Origin: Paraburkholderia caffeinitolerans | GTDB taxonomy: Bacteria; Pseudomonadota; Gammaproteobacteria; Burkholderiales; Burkholderiaceae | Length of the DNA stretch: 64,000 nucleotides | Reading direction: 5' to 3' | NCBI RefSeq assembly: GCF_902859945.1 | Contig: NZ_CADIKL010000012.1 | Coordinates: forward strand, 124,001 to 188,000 | Shown: positions 1 to 8,900 of the stretch, piece after piece | Position numbering within the stretch: the stretch's first letter is position 1 | How the letters are laid out: each line of letters opens with the position of its first letter | Translations under genes and position numbers: made by a program | The notes under the pieces: generated by a model | What the model was told of the DNA's origin: nothing | The model's input: only the letters and a program-made list of their open reading frames with translations | Databases searched by the model: none

Positions 1-640
1 GCTGGCGCTCGGCCTCATCTTTGATCTTCTGTGCCTCTGCCGCGCCCTTCGCGCGCTGGTCGGCGGCGGCTTGCTCGCGCGCGGCGCTCATGCGCTTGTA
101 GACCACCTCGGCAAGCGCCGCCGGATAGTCGATGCGCGTGAGCTCGATATCGACCACATCGATGCCGAGCGGCGCCGCGGCCGCCTTGAGCGCGTCGCGC
201 GCGCCGTTGGCAATCGCCTCCTGCTGTGCAAGAGCATCGCTCAAATCGACCTTCGAGAAAGCGCTCGACAGCGCATCGCGCGAGAGCGGCGCGAGCTTGT
301 CGGCGAGCGCCTGCGGGTCGCCCTTGGTGGCCGCGAAAAGCTTGAGCGGATCGGCCACGCGATAACGCACGACCGGGTTCACGAGCAGTTCGGTCTTGTC
401 CGCCGTCGTGTAACGGTCGGCATCGGGCGCGTCGAACGCCTGGATGCGCGTGTCGATGAGCGTAGCGGTCTGGAACGGCGGCGGCAGTTTCACGTGCAGG
501 CCCGGACCCGCGAGCGTCGCATTGGCGCCGCCCGAGGCGGATACCACCGCAACATGGCGCGGATCGACGACGAACACCGCCGACGAAGCCACTAGCACCA
601 CCACCACGAAGGCGACGACGAACGCAATGATCTTGTTCAT
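1..640 (-). CDS. hflC: HflC, FtsH protease modulator (3' end cut by window)
   Basis: The gene starts at the ATG at 640 and runs off the left edge, so about the first 213 residues are visible. The protein opens with a short cytoplasmic Met-Asn-Lys and one hydrophobic segment (about residues 4-25), then an SPFH/prohibitin domain containing VDPRHVAVV. HflC pairs with HflK in the inner membrane, mostly periplasmic, and the complex encloses FtsH and modulates degradation of membrane proteins. It sits 12 bases downstream of hflK, which supports co-transcription and the pairing. The visible part shows no break. Confidence 0.95.
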   Translation of the reverse strand, partial: MNKIIAFVVAFVVVVLVASSAVFVVDPRHVAVVSASGGANATLAGPGLHVKLPPPFQTATLIDTRIQAFDAPDADRYTTADKTELLVNPVVRYRVADPLKLFAATKGDPQALADKLAPLSRDALSSAFSKVDLSDALAQQEAIANGARDALKAAAAPLGIDVVDIELTRIDYPAALAEVVYKRMSAAREQAAADQRAKGAAEAQKIKDEAERQ

Positions 641-652
641 GTCGGCGCTCCG

Positions 653-2119
653 TTATTGCACGTCGTCTTCGCGACCGCGCGAACGCAGCGCGTCGCGCGA
701 ACGGAAAGCATCGCTGGCCGCCTGGGCCGCTTCGCTCGCGGACGGCGCCGGCGCCGCGCTTTGCTGCGCGGCCTGCGGTTGCGTGGCCGGCTGCGTACTT
801 TGCGGCTGTGCGCTTTGTTGCGTGCTCTGTTGTGTGTCGCTGCTCGCCGCAGGCGCTGCTGCGGCGCTCGTCGTATCCGATGCGCCGCCCGCCGGCGCGA
901 CAGCCGCGCCCGAGGCGCCCGTTGCGGCGGCAGCTCGCTGACGCGTCGCGTCGACGAGCTTGTCGAGCGGCAGATAGATCACGTTATTGCCTGACTTGCT
1001 GTCGACGAACACCTTCGTCGTATTCGAGTAGATGTGCTGCATGGTGTCCAGATACATGCGCTCCCGAATGACGGCCGGTGCTTTCGCGTATTGGTCGTAG
1101 ACGCTGTTAAAGCGCTGCGCGTCGCCCTGCGCCTGCGCCACCACACGGTCGCTGTAGGCCTTGGCGTCTTCGATCACACGTGCCCCTTCGGTTTGCGCGC
1201 GCGGCAACAGCTGATCGGCGTAAGTCTGCGCGTCGCGTTTTGCGCGCTCGCTTTCCTGGCGCGCCTTCGTTTCGTCGTCGAAAGCGGCCTGCACGCGATC
1301 GGGTGCCGTGACGCTCTGAATCGTCACGCCGACCACGCCAAGCCCAGTCTTGTACTCGTCCAGCGCGTGCTGGATGGAATCGGCAAGCTGCGCGCGAATC
1401 GGCTCGCGATCCGCATAGAGCAGATCGTGAGTGCTGCGCGCGCCCACTACGGTGCGCACAGCAGCCTGCGCGGCCTGGCTCACCGTGAGATCGGGATCGA
1501 CGCTGTGGAACAGATAATCGGTAGGTTGCTTGACCTGGTACTGCACGGTGAAACGCACATCGAGAATATCGCCATCGTGCGTGAGCACCGAGGCGTCCTT
1601 CACATTCGACGGACGCACGAGATTATTGCGGCCGATTTCGACGCTGCGGATCTGGCCGACATTCACGATTTCCTGCGACTGGAACGGGAACGGAAAGCGC
1701 CAATGCACGCCCTGGCCGACCGTGTGGCGATACTGGCCCAACTGCAGCACGACGCCGGCCTGCCCATCCTGGACGACGAACACACCGCTGCCCACATAAA
1801 TGGCGATTAGCACGCCAAGCACGATACCCACGCCGATGCGCGCATTGCGGCCGTTGTCCGGTCGTGGCCCAAGCCCGCCCGGACCCTTGCCCTTCTTGCC
1901 GAAAAACGTCGACAACCGGCGATTGAAATCACGCCACATTTCGTCGAGATCGGGGGGGCCGTCACCCTTGCCGCCGCCATTGTTGCCGTTATTACCCGAC
2001 GGCCGCCGTGCGTCGTCGGTGCGCTGGCCATTGCCCTCGCCACGGCCCCAACGCGGGTCGTTCAGCGAGAAAATGACGCTCGCGCGCTGCCAGCCAGTCC
2101 GCTTGTTGTAATCGTTCAC
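653..2119 (-). CDS. hflK: HflK, FtsH protease modulator
   Basis: 488 residues. A glycine/asparagine-rich cytoplasmic leader (about 1-95) is followed by one membrane segment near 97-118 (IGVGIVLGVLIAIYVGSGVF) and an SPFH domain (about 118-370). This layout is typical of HflK, the partner of HflC in the membrane complex around FtsH. The C-terminal 90 or so residues are low complexity, rich in Ala, Gln, Ser and Thr, and end in a charged RSRDALRSRGREDDVQ tail. That makes the protein longer than many HflK homologues of roughly 420 residues. It lies 12 bases upstream of hflC and 107 bases downstream of hflX. Confidence 0.96.
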   Translation of the reverse strand: MNDYNKRTGWQRASVIFSLNDPRWGRGEGNGQRTDDARRPSGNNGNNGGGKGDGPPDLDEMWRDFNRRLSTFFGKKGKGPGGLGPRPDNGRNARIGVGIVLGVLIAIYVGSGVFVVQDGQAGVVLQLGQYRHTVGQGVHWRFPFPFQSQEIVNVGQIRSVEIGRNNLVRPSNVKDASVLTHDGDILDVRFTVQYQVKQPTDYLFHSVDPDLTVSQAAQAAVRTVVGARSTHDLLYADREPIRAQLADSIQHALDEYKTGLGVVGVTIQSVTAPDRVQAAFDDETKARQESERAKRDAQTYADQLLPRAQTEGARVIEDAKAYSDRVVAQAQGDAQRFNSVYDQYAKAPAVIRERMYLDTMQHIYSNTTKVFVDSKSGNNVIYLPLDKLVDATRQRAAAATGASGAAVAPAGGASDTTSAAAAPAASSDTQQSTQQSAQPQSTQPATQPQAAQQSAAPAPSASEAAQAASDAFRSRDALRSRGREDDVQ

Positions 2120-2226
2120 CTGTGTTCGTTCACCAGAGTAGACAGCGGGTCATGTGCGTGGAGGGATCTAGTCGGCGCGCTTCGGTCCGCCGTTCGGACG
2201 CGCCGCGAGGCGCTTTCCGATAGCGT

Positions 2227-3414
2227 TCAGCGGCCGAGTTCGGGCTCCCTGCTGGGTTGTTCGAGCGGCGCCGCGCTCCAGTCGGCGGCGAGGAACTGCG
2301 ACGGCTGGGCGAGTGGCTCGGCAGTCGCGATTTCGGCGATGGCGGCGCGCAGCGCATCCAGTCCGACGCCCGTGCGCGCGCTCAAAAAGACGCGCGAAAT
2401 ATTACCATACTCGTCCCGCTCGACCGTCCCGCCTCGGGCCGCCAGTTCTGGCACGGCGTCGATCTTGTTGAACACCAGCACTTGGCGGATGGTGTCCGCG
2501 CCGATCTCGTGCAGCACCTCGTTCACCTGGTCGATCTGGTCGAGCCGCACGGAACTCGATGCGTCCACCACGTGCAGCAGCAAGTCGGCCTGCACGGTTT
2601 CCTGCAGCGTCGCGCGAAACGCCGCGACGAGCTGGTGAGGCAATTCACGAATAAAGCCAACGGTATCCGACAACACGATCTGGCCGACATCGTCGCCGAG
2701 CCACAGGCGCCGCGACGTCGTGTCGAGCGTCGCGAACAGTTGGTCGGCCGCATAAGCCTGCGCCTTGGTAAGCGCGTTAAACAGCGTGGATTTGCCCGCG
2801 TTCGTGTAACCGACCAGCGAAACCGACATCGTGCGCGTACGCTCGCGCTGACGCCGCTGCGTGCCGTGCTGGCGACGCAGCCTGGCGAGCTTGCCCTGTA
2901 GCATCTTGATGCGCTCGCCGATCAGTCGGCGGTCGGTTTCGAGCTGCGTTTCGCCGGGGCCGCGCAGGCCGATACCGCCCTTCTGGCGCTCGAGGTGGGT
3001 CCATGCGCGCACGAGGCGCGTGGCGAGATATTGAAGCTGCGCGAGCTCCACCTGGAGCTTGCCTTCGTGGCTGCGCGCGCGCTGCGCGAAGATGTCGAGA
3101 ATGAGGCTCGTGCGATCCACCACGCGGCGATTCAGCGCACGCTCCAGATTGCGTTGCTGGGCAGGCGAAAGCGCGTGATTGAAAATGACGATTTCGATGT
3201 CGTTCGCCTCACAGGCGAGACGCAGTTCCTCGGCCTTGCCGCTGCCGATGAACATGGCGGCGTCCGGACTGGAGCGGCGCCCGGTGAGCGTGACAGCGGG
3301 CGAAGCGCCCGCGCTCTTCGCGAGCAGGCTGAGTTCTTCGAGACTGGCTTCGAAGTCGGTCTTGCCGAAGTCGATGCCGACGAGTGCGGCGTTGATCAAA
3401 TTAGCAGGTATCAA
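2227..3414 (-). CDS. hflX: HflX, ribosome-associated GTPase
   Basis: 395 residues. An N-terminal HflX domain (about 1-195, with a coiled-coil near 160-190) precedes a G domain with P-loop GYTNAGKSTLF (about 203), DTVGFI and NKID. HflX binds 50S and 70S ribosomes and rescues or splits stalled ribosomes, mainly under heat stress. No ATG fits the N-terminus. The first usable codons are TTG at 3414 (MIPANLINAAL) or TTG at 3399 (MINAALVGIDF), and neither has a clear Shine-Dalgarno sequence. The start is therefore uncertain, although the conserved sequence begins at INAALVGIDF. It lies 59 bases after hfq, as in many proteobacteria. Confidence 0.95.
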   Translation of the reverse strand: MIPANLINAALVGIDFGKTDFEASLEELSLLAKSAGASPAVTLTGRRSSPDAAMFIGSGKAEELRLACEANDIEIVIFNHALSPAQQRNLERALNRRVVDRTSLILDIFAQRARSHEGKLQVELAQLQYLATRLVRAWTHLERQKGGIGLRGPGETQLETDRRLIGERIKMLQGKLARLRRQHGTQRRQRERTRTMSVSLVGYTNAGKSTLFNALTKAQAYAADQLFATLDTTSRRLWLGDDVGQIVLSDTVGFIRELPHQLVAAFRATLQETVQADLLLHVVDASSSVRLDQIDQVNEVLHEIGADTIRQVLVFNKIDAVPELAARGGTVERDEYGNISRVFLSARTGVGLDALRAAIAEIATAEPLAQPSQFLAADWSAAPLEQPSREPELGR

Positions 3415-3421
3415 AATGAAA

Positions 3422-3465
3422 GCGGCCGGGCCGCGAGCGCCAGCGGGGCGCTCCGGACCGGCCGC
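3422..3465 (-). other. Nested stem-loop in the hfq-hflX gap
   Basis: An outer 8-bp stem (3422-3429 with 3458-3465) encloses an inner 7-bp stem (3435-3441 with 3447-3453), all G+C rich. It fills most of the 59-base gap between the hfq stop and the hflX start. No U-run follows, so it does not look like a simple intrinsic terminator. It could be a processing site, a barrier to 3' exonucleases protecting the hfq message, or a brake on hflX translation. Confidence 0.5.
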
Positions 3466-3473
3466 GTCGAGGA

Positions 3474-3710
3474 TCAGGACGCTTCCGCATCCGGGTGGAA
3501 GTTCACCGGACGCGCCGGAACCACCGTGGAAATGGCGTGCTTGTAAACCATTTGCGTAACCGTATTACGGAGCAACACGACGTACTGGTCGAACGATTCA
3601 ATGTTCCCTTGAAGCTTGATGCCGTTGACCAGATAGATCGAAACAGGCACGTGCTCCTTGCGCAGCGCGTTCAGAAACGGGTCTTGTAACAGTTGCCCTT
3701 TGTTGCTCAT
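3474..3710 (-). CDS. hfq: Hfq, RNA chaperone
   Basis: 78 residues. The Sm1 region includes [19 protein letters not shown] and [17 protein letters not shown], and the Sm2 region includes YKHAIST. This is the full Hfq core with a very short C-terminal tail ([16 protein letters not shown]), as is usual in betaproteobacteria. The hexamer binds U-rich 3' ends of small RNAs and A-rich mRNA sites, and controls translation and RNA decay. A GGAG Shine-Dalgarno sequence precedes the ATG. The gene sits between der and hflX, and its leader holds a U-rich hairpin and an A-run (separate entries) that suggest autoregulation. Confidence 0.98.
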
Positions 3711-3746
3711 AGCAAACTCCGTATTTTTTTGCAGGTTTAACTAAAC

Positions 3747-3776
3747 TGGCGCCGAAGAAAAAGAAATCCGGCGCCA
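3747..3776 (-). promoter_or_regulatory. hfq leader hairpin with U-rich loop
   Basis: A perfect 8-bp inverted repeat (TGGCGCCG / CGGCGCCA) surrounds a 14-base loop that reads GATTTCTTTTTCTT in the hfq mRNA. Downstream, an A-run (AAAAAAATACGGAG) overlaps the Shine-Dalgarno region. U-rich single strands and A-rich repeats are the two kinds of RNA bound by Hfq, so this looks like an autoregulatory leader. A TATAGT hexamer just upstream (plus positions 3785-3790) is a plausible -10 box, with a poor -35. Confidence 0.5.
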
Positions 3777-3873
3777 ATCGCTACACTATAGCTGATTCTC
3801 GTTCCACCGCGCCCCTCCACACCGTCCGGCCAGGAGGCCCAACCGTGCGCTTGCGCGGGGTAGCGAACGCAGC

Positions 3874-5211
3874 TCAACTTTTTTCAGTGTAGGGATTCGT
3901 CGAAGAGCGAAACTCTATGCGCAATGGAGTCCCGGTCAACGAGAAAGTTTCCCGGAAGCGGTTCTCCAGGTAGCGCTTGTAGGTCTCGGTCACCGCATCG
4001 AGCGCATTGCCGTGAATCACGATAATGGGTGGGTTCTGTCCCCCCTGGTGCGCGTAGCGCAGCTTCGGACGCACCGGGCCGCGACGGCGCGGCTGCTGGA
4101 ACTCCACCGCTTCGATGAGCGCGCGCGTCAGGCGCGGGGTCGGGAGTTTGGACATCGCTGCGGCATACGCCTCGTCCACCGAGCGCATCAGCGGGCCAAT
4201 GCCGAATTTCTCGGTCGCCGAGATGAAGCGCATTTCAGCGAAGTCGAGAAACTTCAGCTTGCGTTGCAGGTGGTGCTTGATGCGCTCGCGCGCGTGGTCG
4301 TCCATTCCGTCCCACTTGTTCACGCCCACCACGAGTGCACGCCCCTGCTCCACCACGAAGCCAGCGATATGCGCGTCCTGATCCGAGATTTCCTGGCGCG
4401 CATCGAGCAGCAGGATAACCACGTTGGCATCCGCGATCGACTGCAGCGTCTTCACGACCGAAAACTTCTCGATAGCCTCGAACACCTTGCCGCGACGACG
4501 CAGACCCGCCGTGTCGATCAAGGTGTATTTCTTGCCGCCGCGCTCGAAATCCACGTAGATCGAGTCGCGCGTGGTGCCGGGCATGTCGAACGCAATCACG
4601 CGGTCTTCGCCGATCAGCGTGTTCACGAGCGTGGACTTGCCCACGTTCGGGCGGCCAACGATCGCGATCTTGACGCCATGCTTGCCGGCGTCTTCGTCGC
4701 CGGTTTCCGGACGATCCGCGTAGGCCTGATCGAGCGCCTCGTTGATCATCTCCGTTACGCCGTCCCCGTGCGCCGCGGAAATCGCGCGCGGGTCGCCCAG
4801 GCCAAGCTCGTAGAAGTCGGCCGCGACGGCGCTGTACTTCATGCCTTCGGCCTTGTTGACCACGAGGAAGATCGGCCGGCCGGTCTTGCGCAGGTAATCG
4901 GCAATGTGCTTGTCCTGCGGCGCGAGGCCGTTGCGCCCATCGCAGATGAACACGACGATGTCGGCTTCCTCCACCGCCTGGCGCGTCTGGCGCGCCATTT
5001 CATGCAGGATGCCGTCTTTCGCGATCGGCTCGAAGCCTCCGGTATCGACCACGAGATAGGCGCGATCGCCCACCCGCCCTTCGCCATAATGGCGGTCGCG
5101 CGTGAGACCGGGCAGATCGGCCACCAGCGCATCGCGCGAACGCGTGAGCCGGTTGAAGAGCGTGGATTTACCCACATTGGGGCGCCCAACGAGGGCGATT
5201 ACGGGTTTCAT
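3874..5211 (-). CDS. der: Der (EngA), double-domain ribosome assembly GTPase
   Basis: 445 residues with two G domains in tandem. The first has P-loop [12 protein letters not shown] at about 8-19 and the second [12 protein letters not shown] at about 187-198. Each is followed by its DTGG or DTAG motif and NKxx (NKAE, NKWD). A KH-like domain ends the protein. Der acts in late maturation of the 50S subunit. The start at 5211 lies 339 bases downstream of the bamB stop, and hfq follows 163 bases later. Confidence 0.97.
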   Translation of the reverse strand: MKPVIALVGRPNVGKSTLFNRLTRSRDALVADLPGLTRDRHYGEGRVGDRAYLVVDTGGFEPIAKDGILHEMARQTRQAVEEADIVVFICDGRNGLAPQDKHIADYLRKTGRPIFLVVNKAEGMKYSAVAADFYELGLGDPRAISAAHGDGVTEMINEALDQAYADRPETGDEDAGKHGVKIAIVGRPNVGKSTLVNTLIGEDRVIAFDMPGTTRDSIYVDFERGGKKYTLIDTAGLRRRGKVFEAIEKFSVVKTLQSIADANVVILLLDARQEISDQDAHIAGFVVEQGRALVVGVNKWDGMDDHARERIKHHLQRKLKFLDFAEMRFISATEKFGIGPLMRSVDEAYAAAMSKLPTPRLTRALIEAVEFQQPRRRGPVRPKLRYAHQGGQNPPIIVIHGNALDAVTETYKRYLENRFRETFSLTGTPLRIEFRSSTNPYTEKS

Positions 5212-5236
5212 CTGATCTTTTCTACGGTAAGGCGCA

Positions 5237-5255
5237 GCGCCGGCACGTCCGGCGC
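5237..5255 (-). repeat. 19-base hairpin in the der leader, identical copy at 55213-55231
   Basis: GCGCCGGCACGTCCGGCGC forms a 7-bp stem with a CACGT loop. It lies 26 bases upstream of the der start codon. The identical 19-mer, including the loop, is the core of the terminator after the IclR gene at 55213. Here it has no U-run on either strand. The rest of the bamB-der gap (5256-5480) shows nothing else I can assign. Confidence 0.45.
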
Positions 5256-5479
5256 ATCGCGCGGCAAGCGTCTGCGTTCAGGCTTGCAGAGCTGCAATAG
5301 TTGCAAATTATCACGAATTGGGTCGCGCGCCCGCTGGATGAGCCCTTAGGGGTCCGGCACGCACCGGCCGGAGAAGCGAGACTCTCAGCCGGACAAAGGG
5401 CCACCATCGGGGCCCAACTTCAGTGCGCACCATCCCTGCCAAACGGCTCAAGGACAGCAATGCGCAAGCACAAAATACA

Positions 5480-5512
5480 AGAGGCCGCTGCCCGCGGGCG
5501 CGGCCCCTCGAT
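5480..5512 (-). terminator. Putative terminator after bamB
   Basis: On the minus strand a GC-rich hairpin (GGGGCCGC ... GCGGCCTC with an inner GCCCGCGGGC pairing) is followed by TTGTATTTT. It begins about 40 bases past the bamB stop. This fits an intrinsic terminator separating the hisS-yfgM-bamB transcript from der, though the stem is imperfect. Confidence 0.45.
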
Positions 5513-5550
5513 GCGACACCCGACAGCACGCGCCGGGCGTCCCCATCCGA

Positions 5551-6696
5551 TCAACGCGGACGCAGGCCGTACAGGTCGCCGTCCTTCGTTTGCACGACGA
5601 GCGTGTTGCCAGCCAGCACCGGCGCAGCGGTGATCGGGCTGCCGTCGGTCTTCACGCGCGAGACGAAGCTGCCGTCGTCGAGCGAGAGGAAATGCACGTA
5701 GCCCTGGTAGTCGCCAACCACGACTGCGTGGCCGAGTACGGCAGGCACACTGACGTCGCGGTTCTTGAGCTTGTCCGTGCTCCAGACCTGCTCGCCGGTC
5801 GAGACGTTGTATGCCTTCACGACCGACCAGTCGTCGCCACCGACCACCTCGGTGTCACCCTGAGCGATACCACTCGTGCTCGAGAACGGCTTCTCCCACA
5901 TCGGGCGGCCCGAATTGGCGTCGAAGCAGCCCAATTGGCCCTGGAACGTGACCGCACACGTGGTGGCGCCGACGAGCGTGGGCGGACCACTCACGTCATT
6001 GATGCGCTCAACTTCGGTCACGCCCTTCGGATAGGACACCGGCGTTTCCCAGAACACATCGCCGCTTTGCAGGTTGATCGCCGCGAACGAGCCACCCGGG
6101 AAGCCCGCGATCACAGCCTGCTCGCCCGCGAACGTCATGCCGGCGGAAACACGCAGGTTGAGCGGCACCGCACGATTGCGATAGACCCACTTCTGCTCGC
6201 CGGTCTGCCCGTTGAACGCGACGATCTGGCCGTCGATGGTACGCACGATCACGAGACCGTTGCCGACCAGCGGCGGCGAGATAATCTCGCCCGGCGCCTT
6301 GGCTTGCCACGAGAGCTTGCCGTTGGCGTCGAGCACGTAGACGTTGCCCTTCAAGCCGCCGACGGCCGTGAGATTGCCATCGCTGCCAACGCCAGCGGAG
6401 ATATCGTCCTTGAGCTTCGTGCTCCAGACTTCCTTGCCCGTCTGTGCGTCGAACTTCGCGACCGAACCGTTTTCGCCGGCAGCGTAGACCGTGTCGCCCA
6501 CGGCGACCGGCGCGAACAGATAACGGCCCGCCTTGCCGACGCTCGCCTTCCACACCTGCTGGACGTCCAGCACCGGCTTGAACTCGGTCAGCGGCACCGG
6601 TACGCGGCGCTCATCTTTCGTCGACGAGCAAGCCGCCAGCGCGAGAACGGTCATCGCACAAGCGACAGGTACAACGGTTCGTTTCAGCAAATTCAT
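5551..6696 (-). CDS. bamB: BamB, outer membrane assembly lipoprotein
   Basis: 381 residues from the ATG at 6696. The signal peptide is of the lipoprotein type (MNLLKRTVVPVACAM, then LALAAC with Cys at about 22). The rest is made of repeated WxT/W-containing beta-propeller (PQQ-like) blades such as GKEVWSTKL, GKLSWQAKA, GEQKWVYRN and GEQVWSTDK. BamB binds BamA and helps insertion of beta-barrel proteins. An in-frame start 5 codons upstream (MLRSP) is less likely because MNLLKR gives a normal signal peptide. It sits 66 bases after yfgM, the usual order, and bamC of the same complex lies at 15.3 kb. Confidence 0.96.
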   Translation of the reverse strand: MNLLKRTVVPVACAMTVLALAACSSTKDERRVPVPLTEFKPVLDVQQVWKASVGKAGRYLFAPVAVGDTVYAAGENGSVAKFDAQTGKEVWSTKLKDDISAGVGSDGNLTAVGGLKGNVYVLDANGKLSWQAKAPGEIISPPLVGNGLVIVRTIDGQIVAFNGQTGEQKWVYRNRAVPLNLRVSAGMTFAGEQAVIAGFPGGSFAAINLQSGDVFWETPVSYPKGVTEVERINDVSGPPTLVGATTCAVTFQGQLGCFDANSGRPMWEKPFSSTSGIAQGDTEVVGGDDWSVVKAYNVSTGEQVWSTDKLKNRDVSVPAVLGHAVVVGDYQGYVHFLSLDDGSFVSRVKTDGSPITAAPVLAGNTLVVQTKDGDLYGLRPR

Positions 6697-6762
6697 CGGT
6701 GACCGAAGCATGAATGGATATGGTTTAGCTGTTTATATTCACGGGCGGCAAGCGCAGCTTGC

Positions 6763-7392
6763 TTAGCCGCCCAGCGCGTCGAGCTTGAACTGGACCAACT
6801 GGCGCTCCGCGGCATCGCTCTTGGGCAGGCTGTCGAGCGCGAGCTTGTAAGCCGCGCGCGCGTCATCTTGCTTGCCCGCTGCCGCGAGCAGGTCGCCGCG
6901 ACCATCCGCGACGATGCCCTTGAACGGGCCCGAATCCGGTTGAGGAATCAGCGCGAGGCCCTGATCGTAGGCCTTCTCGTCAAGCAGGACAGAAGCCAGA
7001 CGGATCTTCGCGACCTGACGGAATTCCTCGTCCTTCGCGTGATCGGCCGCCCACTGCAATTGAGCCTTCGCGCCCGCGGTGTCACCCGCCATATAGAGCG
7101 ACTTGGCCACGCCAAGCGCGGTCATCTGCGCATACGCGGTGCCGCCAAAGCGATTTTCCATGTCAGTCGCGATGCGCGTGAGCATCGCCTTGTCGCTACC
7201 AGCGGTCGCCTGCTGCACCTGGTCGTACAACACCGCAGCCTCGGCGGCCTGGCGGCGTTGCCAGAAGTTCCAGCCGTTCCACGCGGCGAGCGCGAGCATA
7301 ACGATCAGCACGATCCACGTAGTGGCATTGCCCCACTGCGCCCACCATGCCTTGAAACTCTCGATCGATTCCTGTTCGTCGTGGTAACTCAT
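6763..7392 (-). CDS. yfgM: YfgM-family tetratricopeptide inner-membrane protein
   Basis: 209 residues. A short cytoplasmic part (MSYHDEQESIESFKAWWAQW) leads to one membrane anchor at about 24-45 and a periplasmic region with TPR-like helices ending LPKSDAAERQLVQFKLDALGG. YfgM in E. coli associates with the SecYEG translocon and the chaperone PpiD and takes part in envelope protein trafficking. Its position between hisS and bamB is the conserved one. Confidence 0.9.
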   Translation of the reverse strand: MSYHDEQESIESFKAWWAQWGNATTWIVLIVMLALAAWNGWNFWQRRQAAEAAVLYDQVQQATAGSDKAMLTRIATDMENRFGGTAYAQMTALGVAKSLYMAGDTAGAKAQLQWAADHAKDEEFRQVAKIRLASVLLDEKAYDQGLALIPQPDSGPFKGIVADGRGDLLAAAGKQDDARAAYKLALDSLPKSDAAERQLVQFKLDALGG

Positions 7393-7491
7393 CGCGTAGC
7401 GATTCCTTGTTTATTCTGAAGCCAACTGCCGGGCGCGCCACAGGCACCGGCTGGATACATCGATCCCACACCGCGCCCCGAAGTGGCCCTA

Positions 7492-8829
7492 TCAATCGTC
7501 GCCGTCTTCGGCGGATGCAACCATCGCATTGATTAGATATTCGGTCAAGTCTTCGAGTGCTACCGTCTGTTGCTCGCTGCGAGCCACATCGGCGCCACCG
7601 CGCAGCGCCTTGACGCCCGCTGTACCCTTGGCCACTTCATCTTCGCCAAGCACCACGGCGAACGCCGCGCCGCTTGCGTCAGCGCGCTTCATCTGCGACT
7701 TGAAGCTGGCCGACTGGCCGTCCGCGCTGCAATGGAGGATGACATCGAGACCGGTATCGCGCAGACGCTCCGCCACGATGAAAGCCTGCTCGCGTGCCGC
7801 CTCGCCCTGGTGCACGACGTAGACGTCGCAACCTTCCTCTTCCGGCACGAGGTTCTCTTCCTTGAGCAGTTCCAGAATGCGCTCGACACCCATTGCCCAG
7901 CCGCACGCGGCCGTGGGCTTGCCGCCGAGTTGTTCGATCAGCGGATCGTAGCGGCCACCGGCCGCCACCGTGCCCTGCGCGCCGAGCTTGTCGGTCACCC
8001 ATTCGAACACGGTCAGATTGTAGTAATCGAGACCACGCACGAGACGCGGGTTGATCTTGAACGGAATGTTGTTCGCCTTGAGCAAACGTTGCAGCCCGTC
8101 AAAATGCGCGCGCGAGTGCTCGCCGAGGAAGTCGATCAGCTTCGGCGCATTGTTTGCGATTTCCTGGAGCGCGGGGTTCTTCGTGTCGAGCACGCGCAGC
8201 GGATTCGTATACAGGCGGCGCTTGCCGTCTTCGTCGAGCAACTCGACGTGCTGCTCGAGATACTTGATGAGTTCGACGCGATGCGCGGCGCGCTCTTCGG
8301 CAAGACCCAGCGAATTGATTTCCAGCTTGATGCCGGTCAGACCGAGGTCGTCCCAAAGGCGCTGGCACATCAGAATGATTTCCGCGTCCGCATCCGGACC
8401 TGCAAAACCGAGCGCTTCCACGCCGACCTGATGGAACTGGCGATAACGGCCGCGCTGCGGACGCTCGTGACGGAACATCGGACCGACATACCACAGACGC
8501 TTCGGACCGTCGTAAAGCATATTGTGCTCGATCGATGCACGCACAACCGCAGCCGTATTTTCCGGACGCAGCGTGAGGTTTTCACCGTTGAGCGCGTCGG
8601 TGAAGCTGTACATCTCCTTTTCGACGATGTCAGTCACTTCGCCGATGCCGCGCGTGAAGAGCTGCGTATGCTCGACGATCGGCGTGCGGATGTTCTGGTA
8701 TCCGTACGAACGGAGCATGGACTTCACGGTCGTTTCGAAGAAGTCCCACAACCCTGCGTCCTGCGGCAGGATGTCGTTCATGCCCTTCACGCCGGTCAGC
8801 TTTTCGAGCTTTCTTTTCTGTTCAGTCAT
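7492..8829 (-). CDS. hisS: Histidyl-tRNA synthetase
   Basis: 445 residues. It is a class II aminoacyl-tRNA synthetase: motif 2 is seen as [19 protein letters not shown], the histidine-specific signature as [13 protein letters not shown], and motif 3 as GWAMGVERI. An anticodon-binding domain follows (about 335-430). It charges tRNA-His. The gene lies 71 bases after ispG and 99 before yfgM, in one likely operon. Confidence 0.97.
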   Translation of the reverse strand: MTEQKRKLEKLTGVKGMNDILPQDAGLWDFFETTVKSMLRSYGYQNIRTPIVEHTQLFTRGIGEVTDIVEKEMYSFTDALNGENLTLRPENTAAVVRASIEHNMLYDGPKRLWYVGPMFRHERPQRGRYRQFHQVGVEALGFAGPDADAEIILMCQRLWDDLGLTGIKLEINSLGLAEERAAHRVELIKYLEQHVELLDEDGKRRLYTNPLRVLDTKNPALQEIANNAPKLIDFLGEHSRAHFDGLQRLLKANNIPFKINPRLVRGLDYYNLTVFEWVTDKLGAQGTVAAGGRYDPLIEQLGGKPTAACGWAMGVERILELLKEENLVPEEEGCDVYVVHQGEAAREQAFIVAERLRDTGLDVILHCSADGQSASFKSQMKRADASGAAFAVVLGEDEVAKGTAGVKALRGGADVARSEQQTVALEDLTEYLINAMVASAEDGDD

Positions 8830-8900
8830 TGCGTTGCGTATGTGCCTGCAAAAGGCGATATTCGGTTGCGCCTGAAATCGATATTCGAAAAACGCGGCGC

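Noticed and set aside
5301..5633. A possible small gene or RNA in the bamB-der gap
   Set aside because: The plus frame runs into bamB in antisense and has no recognisable sequence. A glycine-riboswitch-like string was considered but the aptamer core is not there.
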